A stretch of 33,397 nucleotides of DNA from Rikenellaceae bacterium DTU002. GTDB lineage: Bacteria; Bacteroidota; Bacteroidia; Bacteroidales; UBA932. The position numbers were made by a program, and so were the translations under genes. The first letter of the stretch is position 1; every line of letters starts with the position of its first letter. The notes beneath the pieces were generated by a model. That model worked only from the letters and a program-made list of their open reading frames with translations, made no database searches and was not told the DNA's origin. The stretch lies in assembly GCA_001512865.1 (NCBI GenBank), contig LFSY01000094.1, positions 25,052-58,448 on the forward strand. Direction: 5' to 3'. Of the stretch, positions 27,556-33,397 are shown one piece after another.

Positions 27556-29184
27556 TCAGGCAGGGTCCACATCGATCCTGCAGCGGGCGGGAGCCAGGGG
27601 CATCTCCTTAACGGCCGCTGAAATGATTTCTTTCAGCGGCTGTATTTTCACGTTTTTTGGAATGGTGATCTGCAAGCGATAGGAAAACTGTACCATGCGT
27701 GTTTCAAACGGGAGGAAAGGACCTTCCGCCCTGGCCGGCCATTTCTCCTGTCCAAGACGGTTAAGGAGCATCGTTGCTTTTGTCAGGGCAGTCGTTTTTT
27801 TGTTGTGTGATACTGTGAGCATGATCATCCTTGTAAAAGGAGGATATCCGTATCGTTTTCGTTCCTCGAGCAGATGATGAAGAAAAGAATCGGAAAGGCC
27901 TTCCCGCAGGGCTTCATAGAAAGGATGATCCACATCGGAGCTTTGGAAAAAGACTGGGACCGGCTTATCCTGAGCGGCCACCCACCTCATAACGTTTCCG
28001 GCAGCGTGACAGGCTTGCTCGGTAGCACGAAAATGTTTTCTGGACAGGAGTTTTTCGGTATGCAGGAAAGAAATCATACCGATGTCTTTTCCAAGATGGT
28101 GGTGGGTCCGGAAAGGTTTGCAGACGGTAATCCCCGGAACCGGAACATGATTTTCAACTGACATCGGATCGGCTTCTACCAACAGGGCTTCCATGCCCTT
28201 GTCAAGACATTCCCTGAGTGCCCCGTACGAGCGTACATCCAGGAACCCTTTCATGTTTTTTTGAACAAACGGATCGGATGTATCGGTGATGATGATCCTG
28301 TTCTCCCGGTCCGTAACCCTGTCCGGTGTTTTCAGGTGCCCGAATTTCCCGGTGACCGTATTGTGTAGCGTTTCCAGTGAAGGAACGGCAGATCCCAGCA
28401 ATACCCGGGAACCATATATCTGTCCCATCATGAGCGCCGTATCCCTGGCATGCAGGTGAGGGGCGGAATCGTTCCGTTTGTGGCCCGGGTGCTCTTCCCT
28501 TTCTACAACAATAAGACCCGGATCCGTAAAAGGAAGAAAGAGAGACTGCTGCATTCCTGTGACAACGACCGGATTGCCTGCATAAAGTTCTTTTTTTGCC
28601 CGGCTCTGCTCCCTGAGAGGCCTTTTGGAATGAAAACAGATCAGTTGTTCCTTGAAATCCGGAAGCAGTTTTTCATAGATACTTTCACAGGAAACCATGT
28701 CCGGACAGATGATAAGACACTGTTGTCCCCGGGAGAGCGTCTGTCGTACATGCTCCCTGTAAATTCCCGTACGGTCAGGTCCTTCCGCATACAACGGTTT
28801 GCCCGGTACGGGCACATGGTCCCTTTCCTCGGATACGGATTCGGCCCTTCTTCTGAAAGAATACATGGAAAGGCCTGTTTTGGCGACCATTCCCGGCGGG
28901 CACATATAGTAACGGGCTATCCATTCCCAGAGAACGAGGGCGTTTTCCGAAACGATGGGCAGTGCGTTGACAATTTCAACAATATCCCGGATCTCTTTCG
29001 GGTCACTCACTGCCCCGGTATGTTCCGCCACATTGAAAATCACACCGGTATGTATGCCTTTACCAACGGGGACCTTTACCTGTTGTCCCCTCTTTGCCGC
29101 TCCGGCAAGTTCTTCCGGGACCCTGTACGTAAGCAGTCCTTCCAGGGCCAAAGGCAACAGAATATCGGCGTAAATCCCTTTCAT
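27556..29184 (-). CDS. PriA-family protein with degenerate helicase core
   Basis: Related to the replication restart helicase PriA but only 542 residues against about 820. The 3' DNA-binding domain is intact (YADILLPLALEGLLTYRVPEEL ... WEWIARYYMC, about 4-95), as are HARD at 245-248, GSAVPSLET at 264-272, the ERKRYGYPPF region at 441-450 and the PriA ending IDVDPA. Walker A reads GPDRTGIY (135-142) for GSGKTEVY, Walker B reads EREE in place of DEEH (228-231), and motif VI reads HAAGNVMR. The winged-helix segment and all zinc-binding cysteines are missing. ATP-driven helicase activity is unlikely; loading or scaffold work is inference. Start overlaps the ispH stop (TAATG). Confidence 0.85.
   Translation of the reverse strand: MKGIYADILLPLALEGLLTYRVPEELAGAAKRGQQVKVPVGKGIHTGVIFNVAEHTGAVSDPKEIRDIVEIVNALPIVSENALVLWEWIARYYMCPPGMVAKTGLSMYSFRRRAESVSEERDHVPVPGKPLYAEGPDRTGIYREHVRQTLSRGQQCLIICPDMVSCESIYEKLLPDFKEQLICFHSKRPLREQSRAKKELYAGNPVVVTGMQQSLFLPFTDPGLIVVEREEHPGHKRNDSAPHLHARDTALMMGQIYGSRVLLGSAVPSLETLHNTVTGKFGHLKTPDRVTDRENRIIITDTSDPFVQKNMKGFLDVRSYGALRECLDKGMEALLVEADPMSVENHVPVPGITVCKPFRTHHHLGKDIGMISFLHTEKLLSRKHFRATEQACHAAGNVMRWVAAQDKPVPVFFQSSDVDHPFYEALREGLSDSFLHHLLEERKRYGYPPFTRMIMLTVSHNKKTTALTKATMLLNRLGQEKWPARAEGPFLPFETRMVQFSYRLQITIPKNVKIQPLKEIISAAVKEMPLAPARCRIDVDPA
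27614..27658 (+). terminator. Probable terminator of the parA-mltD operon, inside the opposing CDS
   Basis: A perfect 10-bp stem (GCCGCTGAAA at 27614-27623, TTTCAGCGGC at 27631-27640) with a 7-nt loop, followed by a T-rich stretch with TTTTTT at 27653-27658. It lies 61 nt after the mltD stop, within the priA-like 3' coding region. Confidence 0.5.
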
Positions 29185-30065
29185 TACAGGTTACGGACTT
29201 TTTCGGCGACCTTTTCCATAAGCCAGAACGGGGTGGAAGTCGCTCCGCATATTCCGGCCAGATCTCCCGGGCGGAACCATTGGGCAGAAATATCCCCGGG
29301 ATTCTCTATCGCATACGTCCGTGGGTTGGCCTCTTTGCAGATGCGGAAAAGGACTTTTCCGTTGGAACTTTCTTTTCCCGCCACAAAAAGTATGATGGAT
29401 TTGCTTTTGGCAAAACGGATCAGGGCTTCCTGACGGCCGTTGACCTGGGCACATATGGTGTTGAAGATTTTCAGTTTTCCCGTATCCAGTCCACTTTTTT
29501 GCATCAGTACGCGTATGTTGTCGGCTGTTTTTTTGTATTCATCGGGGTTTTTTGTGGTCTGTGAAAAAAGAGACACCGGCCCTTCGGGAAGGGTGATCTT
29601 ACCCGCTTCCCTGTAGTTTTCCACTACGATGGCATCTCCGTCCACCTGACCCAGCAGGCCTTCCACTTCTGCATGTCCTTTCTTTCCGAAGATAAGGATC
29701 TTGCCGTTGTCCGGTCTGATCCGGGCGTATTCCTGTTTGATCTTTTTCTGTAACTGAAGTACCACGGGGCAGGTGCACTCCAGAAGATCAATATTACGGG
29801 ACGCAGCAATTTCATAAGTGGAGGGAGGTTCTCCGTGCGCGCGTATGAGCACCGTGGTATTGGCAGGCAGGTCGGACAGGTCTTTCCGCCCGATCACTTT
29901 GAGCCCTTTGGATTCCAGCCGGTGTAATTCTTCGTTGTTGTGAACGATGGCTCCCAGTGAGTACACTTCCCGGTTGGTTTCAAGGGCCTTTTCGGCACAG
30001 GTTATGGCACTGATAACCCCGCTGCAGAAGCCTGATCGTTTGTCTATTTCAACGTGATACCCCAT
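29184..30065 (-). CDS. ispH: 4-hydroxy-3-methylbut-2-enyl diphosphate reductase
   Basis: Last step of the MEP isoprenoid pathway: HMBPP to IPP and DMAPP using an Fe-S cluster. The 293-residue product has the cluster cysteines C14 (GFCSGV), C99 (CTCPVV) and C205 (NTICAQV). Substrate-binding residues are visible in IVHNNEE (His42), IRAHGEPP (His77), KKGHAEVEG and SQTTKN, with CGATSTPFWL near the end. The start lies 22 nt inside cmk, and the TAA shares one base with the priA-like ATG. The cmk-ispH pairing is common. Confidence 0.96.
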   Translation of the reverse strand: MGYHVEIDKRSGFCSGVISAITCAEKALETNREVYSLGAIVHNNEELHRLESKGLKVIGRKDLSDLPANTTVLIRAHGEPPSTYEIAASRNIDLLECTCPVVLQLQKKIKQEYARIRPDNGKILIFGKKGHAEVEGLLGQVDGDAIVVENYREAGKITLPEGPVSLFSQTTKNPDEYKKTADNIRVLMQKSGLDTGKLKIFNTICAQVNGRQEALIRFAKSKSIILFVAGKESSNGKVLFRICKEANPRTYAIENPGDISAQWFRPGDLAGICGATSTPFWLMEKVAEKVRNL

Positions 30066-30745
30066 TTGCGTTTCATTAATTTTTTAAACCATTCCATCTG
30101 TTGTTCAACAGTCATGTTCCCGTTGTCAAGCAAAACCGCGTCCGGTGCCTTCACGAGCGGATGCTTTTCCCTGCCTGAATCCAGGCGGTCACGTTCAAGG
30201 ACATTGGCCAGCACTTCCTCATAACTTGCCTTTTCTCCTTTGGCGGTCATCTCTTCAAGCCGTCTTCGCGCCCTGATCTCTGCAGGTGCCGTCATGAATA
30301 TCTTCAGTTCTGCATTCGGGAACACGGCCGAGCCGATATCGCGTCCGTCCATCACGATCCCCTTTTTTTCCCCCCATTTCCTGAGCTGCACATCCACAAA
30401 ATCCCTTACCTCCGAGATTTCGGAAACGGGACTGACGTGCCGCGAAACCTCGAGACTCCGGATGAGCTCTTCCACGTTGTGTCCGTTCATCCATGTCCGG
30501 TTTTTACCCGAAACGGGATCCTTTCTGAAAGACAGCGATATAGCGGGCAGGCTGTCTGCGATCCTTTGTGCGTGAGGAATTCCGTTCTCGCCGATCATAC
30601 CGTGCTGCAGGGCATACAGGGTCACTGCCCTGTACAGCGCTCCGGAATCCAGGTATGTATAGTCCAGGACAGAGGCGATGGCTTTTGCAAAAGTACTTTT
30701 TCCCGTTGACGAATGTCCGTCGATGGCTATGATGATATGCTTCAT
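30044..30745 (-). CDS. cmk: Cytidylate kinase
   Basis: Phosphorylates CMP and dCMP with ATP. The 233-residue product has the P-loop GHSSTGKST near the start, LDSGALYRAVTLYA, the CMP-binding GIVMDGRDIGSAVFPNAELK, and the LID region RARRRLEEM. I chose ATG 30745 (MKHIIIAIDGH) over the in-frame TTG at 30757, which falls in the promoter box. Only 9 nt separate the TAnnTTTG box from the ATG. First gene of cmk-ispH-priA-like. Confidence 0.95.
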   Translation of the reverse strand: MKHIIIAIDGHSSTGKSTFAKAIASVLDYTYLDSGALYRAVTLYALQHGMIGENGIPHAQRIADSLPAISLSFRKDPVSGKNRTWMNGHNVEELIRSLEVSRHVSPVSEISEVRDFVDVQLRKWGEKKGIVMDGRDIGSAVFPNAELKIFMTAPAEIRARRRLEEMTAKGEKASYEEVLANVLERDRLDSGREKHPLVKAPDAVLLDNGNMTVEQQMEWFKKLMKRKWGITLK

Positions 30746-30754
30746 AATCTGACT

Positions 30755-30762
30755 CAAATGTA
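30755..30762 (-). promoter_or_regulatory. -7 promoter box of the cmk operon
   Basis: TACATTTG on the minus strand, a perfect TAnnTTTG match, 9 nt from the cmk ATG. This again implies a leader of only a few nt. Confidence 0.6.
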
Positions 30763-30793
30763 ACGGAAAATCTCCTATTTGTGAAATTCAGGT

Positions 30794-30801
30794 TATCTTT
30801 G
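30794..30801 (+). promoter_or_regulatory. -7 promoter box of the response-regulator gene
   Basis: TATCTTTG, a perfect TAnnTTTG match, 21 nt upstream of ATG 30823. A GAGGGAAGT purine tract lies between them and may act as a weak ribosome binding site. Confidence 0.65.
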
Positions 30802-30822
30802 CAAACGACAAAAGAGGGAAGT

Positions 30823-31992
30823 ATGAGAATATTGATCATTGACGACGAGAAAAGCATACGCAACACGCTCAGGGAGATCCTGGAATACGAGGGCAATGAA
30901 ATTGTACTTGCCGAAAACGGGGAACAGGGGCTGTCTTTTCTCGAGAAGGGAAAGGTTCAGATCGATGCCGTTTTCTGTGACATCAAAATGCCCGGAATAG
31001 ACGGTATTGAAGTGTTGGAAAAAATCCAGGAAATGGAATTCGACGCACCGGTAATCATGATTTCGGGACACGGCAATATTGACACAGCTGTGGAATGCAT
31101 AAAAAAGGGGGCTTACGACTTTATTGAGAAACCCCTGGATCTGAACAGGATCCTGATCACCCTGCGCAATGCCGGTGACAGGACATCCCTGGTGCAGGAA
31201 AACAAGAAACTGAAAAGAAAAGAGGGCAAGGTACCTCCGCTGATCGGGAAATCTGCTGCCATAACCCGAATATGGGATATGATAGACAGGGTGGCAGGCA
31301 CCGAGGCCCGGGTGCTGATCACGGGTTCCAACGGTACCGGGAAGGAACTGGTGGCCCGGTGGCTGCACGAAAAAAGTCAACGCAACAAAATGCCTTTCGT
31401 CGAGGTAAACTGTGCCGCGATCCCCGGGGAACTGATAGAAAGTGAACTTTTCGGGCATGAAAAAGGTTCTTTTACCTCGGCCATCCGACAACACAAAGGG
31501 AAATTTGAGCAGGCCGACGGCGGAACGCTTTTCCTTGACGAAATCGGAGACATGTCCCTGGCGGCACAGGCTAAGGTGTTGCGTGTCCTGCAGGAAAACA
31601 GGATCACGCGTGTGGGTTCGGACAAGGACATCAGTGTCAGCGTAAGAGTCATTGCAGCAACCAATAAGGACCTCGTAGCCGAGATCAGCAAAGGCAATTT
31701 CCGTGAGGATCTGTACCACCGCCTGAGTGTGATCATTATTCACGTACCGCCGCTGGCTGAGCGCAGGGAAGACATTCCCCTGCTGGCCGATTATTTCATA
31801 GAACAGATTTGTTCCGAATACGGGATGGTCAGGAGAACCATCACCCCCGAAGCCATAGAAGAACTGCAAAAGCTCGGCTGGACGGGAAATGTTCGTGAAC
31901 TGAGGAACGTGATTGAAAGACTGATCATCCTGTCTTCCGACAAGATCAGTGAAGAAGACGTGAGGGCTTACGCCGATCCTCTTTTTAAATGA
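30823..31992 (+). CDS. NtrC-type response regulator lacking a DNA-binding domain
   Basis: Sigma-54 activator of a two-component system. The 389-residue product has a receiver domain (1-120; acidic pocket DDE at 7-9, phospho-acceptor Asp53, Lys103) and an AAA+ domain (about 138-370). Walker A is GSNGTGKE at 168-175, the sigma-54 contact loop reads GSFTSA at 215-220 (usual GAFTGA), Walker B is GGTLFLDEIGD and the arginine finger is in REDLYHRL. It stops soon after GNVRELRNVIERLIIL, leaving no room for the usual Fis-type helix-turn-helix. ATG 30823 is chosen over the upstream GTG 30781, which precedes the promoter box. It overlaps the kinase gene by 8 nt. Confidence 0.93.
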   Translation: MRILIIDDEKSIRNTLREILEYEGNEIVLAENGEQGLSFLEKGKVQIDAVFCDIKMPGIDGIEVLEKIQEMEFDAPVIMISGHGNIDTAVECIKKGAYDFIEKPLDLNRILITLRNAGDRTSLVQENKKLKRKEGKVPPLIGKSAAITRIWDMIDRVAGTEARVLITGSNGTGKELVARWLHEKSQRNKMPFVEVNCAAIPGELIESELFGHEKGSFTSAIRQHKGKFEQADGGTLFLDEIGDMSLAAQAKVLRVLQENRITRVGSDKDISVSVRVIAATNKDLVAEISKGNFREDLYHRLSVIIIHVPPLAERREDIPLLADYFIEQICSEYGMVRRTITPEAIEELQKLGWTGNVRELRNVIERLIILSSDKISEEDVRAYADPLFK

Positions 31993-33397
31993 CGGGCTTC
32001 TTGGGGATCCTTACGTTGAAGCTGGCTCCTCCCCATTCAGAAGAAGTATAGAATATCTCTCCCCTGTATTGTTCCACGATGCCCCTGCATATGGCCAGGC
32101 CCAGTCCCGTTCCTCCGCTCTTGGTGGTGAAATTGGGCTTGAACAGTTTGTGCCTGTTTTCAGGGGATACTCCCTGTCCGTTGTCTGACACACTTATCAG
32201 GTATGTCTCACCTTCATCCTTCAGCTGTATGCTTATCACTCCGATAGACTGCTCTTCGACCGATTGTACCGCGTTCGACAGCAGGTTCACCAATACGCTG
32301 ACCCATTGTGTACGTCTTACATTCACACGGGCGTCCCGTACAGCTGATTCAAAATGGATTTTGATATGTTCAAAAGTGGAAAACAGCACGATCTGTTCTT
32401 TTATAAGGGTATTCAGCTCCACTTCAACGGGTTCTTCGGTGTTGAAACGTGAAAAACTGGAAAACTCCGAAGCTGCGTTGGACAGGATATCAATCTGTTC
32501 CAGAAGGGATGTCACGATCTTGTCAAAATGGTCAAGCCATTTGGATGAACCTTCCTGTTTGAGCCGTATAAGGTGCTGGATGCTCAGGCGCATGGGGGTA
32601 AGGGGATTCTTGATCTCGTGGGCAATCTGACGGGCCATCTCCCTCCAGGCCTGTTCCCTTTCGCTTTGAGCCAGACGCTTGGTGCTTTCATTCAGGTCAT
32701 CCGCCATTTTGTTGTAGGCATTCACCAGAATTCCCAGCTCATCGTCGGATGTGTAATGGATATGCTCCGGTTTGCGGGTAACATCCAGCCGGCTGATCTT
32801 CTCTTCCAGTTCTGCCAGGGGCCGCGTGATTTGATTTGAAAAGGCGAAACTTACAAAAACCGCACCCAGCAGTAACAGCAGGTACAGGTTGACGATAGCG
32901 GCCACTATGGCTGAAGTGTCCCTGGTGACGTCCGTTTGCCCGGAAAGGTAGGGAATATTAATATAGGCCACCAGATCCCCGTTTGTGTTGTACAGGGGGG
33001 CGTACATAGAAAAATATACCAGGGAGCCTATCTGCTCCTTTTGTATGAACTGCGGCCGTTCGTTCTGGTGCATTTCCCTGAAGGCCTCTCCGTTCATACG
33101 CGCACTCAGCAGGTGTCGTTCAAATATCTGTGGCTGGGATGAACGCAGCAGCCTGCCGTGGGGATCATACAGGTTCACATGGATCTGGATGTTGGAGGAA
33201 AGCCTGTTGATGGTGTTCATCAGCTCAATGACGTTGTCCATGGGATCGTCGGACCGGTCAGCGAAACGAATGTATTCCTCCAGGGAAGACCTGGCGGCTT
33301 CCATCTGGTCGTGCATCTGCCGGCTGTTGGTCTCTTCATACAGTTTCAACCCAAACCCTATGCTGCCTAAGGCCATCAGGACCAGGGCCACAACCAG
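31985..33397 (-). CDS. Sensor histidine kinase, NtrY-like (partial, 5' end beyond window)
   Basis: Membrane sensor kinase, probable partner of the adjacent response regulator. About 470 codons are present and the frame is open at the right edge, so the N-terminus is missing. In order: the end of a first membrane helix (LVVALVLMALGSIGFGL), a periplasmic domain of about 150 residues, a second helix (IVNLYLLLLLGAVFVSFAF), a HAMP region, and the dimerisation helix with the phospho-acceptor His in RQIAHEIKNPLTPMRL. Then come the N box (VNLLSNAVQSV), G1 (DNGQGV), F box (LFKPNFTTK) and G2 (GGTGLGLAI). The NPLTP pattern is typical of NtrY-like kinases. It converges on the regulator with an 8-nt overlap. 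Confidence 0.92.
   Translation of the reverse strand: MVVALVLMALGSIGFGLKLYEETNSRQMHDQMEAARSSLEEYIRFADRSDDPMDNVIELMNTINRLSSNIQIHVNLYDPHGRLLRSSQPQIFERHLLSARMNGEAFREMHQNERPQFIQKEQIGSLVYFSMYAPLYNTNGDLVAYINIPYLSGQTDVTRDTSAIVAAIVNLYLLLLLGAVFVSFAFSNQITRPLAELEEKISRLDVTRKPEHIHYTSDDELGILVNAYNKMADDLNESTKRLAQSEREQAWREMARQIAHEIKNPLTPMRLSIQHLIRLKQEGSSKWLDHFDKIVTSLLEQIDILSNAASEFSSFSRFNTEEPVEVELNTLIKEQIVLFSTFEHIKIHFESAVRDARVNVRRTQWVSVLVNLLSNAVQSVEEQSIGVISIQLKDEGETYLISVSDNGQGVSPENRHKLFKPNFTTKSGGTGLGLAICRGIVEQYRGEIFYTSSEWGGASFNVRIPKKPVI

Noticed and set aside
30793-31869. Minus-strand open frame of 358 codons opposite the response regulator
   Set aside because: A shadow of a strongly biased coding sequence; no motif, and the plus strand encodes a clear receiver and AAA+ domain.
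32441-32455. GTTGAAACGTGAAAA, resembling a scrambled parS
   Set aside because: The order of the arms is wrong for the TGTTTCACGTGAAACA palindrome.

Overview
The window is a gene-dense stretch of a Bacteroidota chromosome, most likely order Bacteroidales, with GC near one half by eye. Four things point there: the F1Fo ATP synthase order (atpD-atpC-small membrane gene-atpB-E-F-H-A-G), an atpB with a long exported N-terminal extension, the rpsU-xerC-hpf cluster, and the parA-parB-DUF5683-mltD operon. Ten of the eleven transcription units that begin in the window carry a perfect TAnnTTTG box (the Bacteroidetes -7 element) in the right orientation. Shine-Dalgarno sequences are mostly absent, as usual in this phylum. 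I see no tRNA, rRNA, CRISPR array, transposon or phage gene, and no gene-free stretch over about 110 bp.

Layout: parE (minus, cut by the left edge) diverges from the nine-gene ATP synthase operon (1467-8653). Next come hpf, xerC and rpsU on the minus strand, then a divergent operon hutU-mutA-mutB (urocanate hydratase and both methylmalonyl-CoA mutase subunits). A minus-strand operon hpt-adk-obgE-PAP2-lplA, with chained start/stop overlaps, diverges from purE and a helix-hairpin-helix/beta-barrel gene. A diacylglycerol-kinase-like gene diverges from parA-parB-DUF5683-mltD. A cmk-ispH-priA-like operon follows on the minus strand. The right end holds an NtrC-type response regulator and a convergent NtrY-type histidine kinase that runs off the edge.

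Most genes are housekeeping: energy conversion, nucleotide metabolism, chromosome segregation and decatenation, isoprenoid synthesis, ribosome function. The hutU-mutAB operon suggests amino-acid or peptide fermentation through glutamate and succinyl-CoA to propionyl-CoA; this is inference.

The most unusual items are: (1) a 542-residue PriA-family protein that keeps the PriA ends but has lost the Walker A and B residues, the zinc cysteines and the winged-helix region; (2) strong Shine-Dalgarno sequences only on rpsU and hpf, both encoding ribosome-binding proteins; (3) four genes whose -7 box lies only 3-9 nt from the start codon, implying leaderless or nearly leaderless mRNAs; (4) back-to-back, mutually exclusive promoters for hpt (purine salvage) and purE (de novo purine synthesis); (5) a duplicated DUF5683 unit in the parAB operon; (6) a sigma-54 activator with no DNA-binding domain. 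No wholly new multi-gene system stands out.
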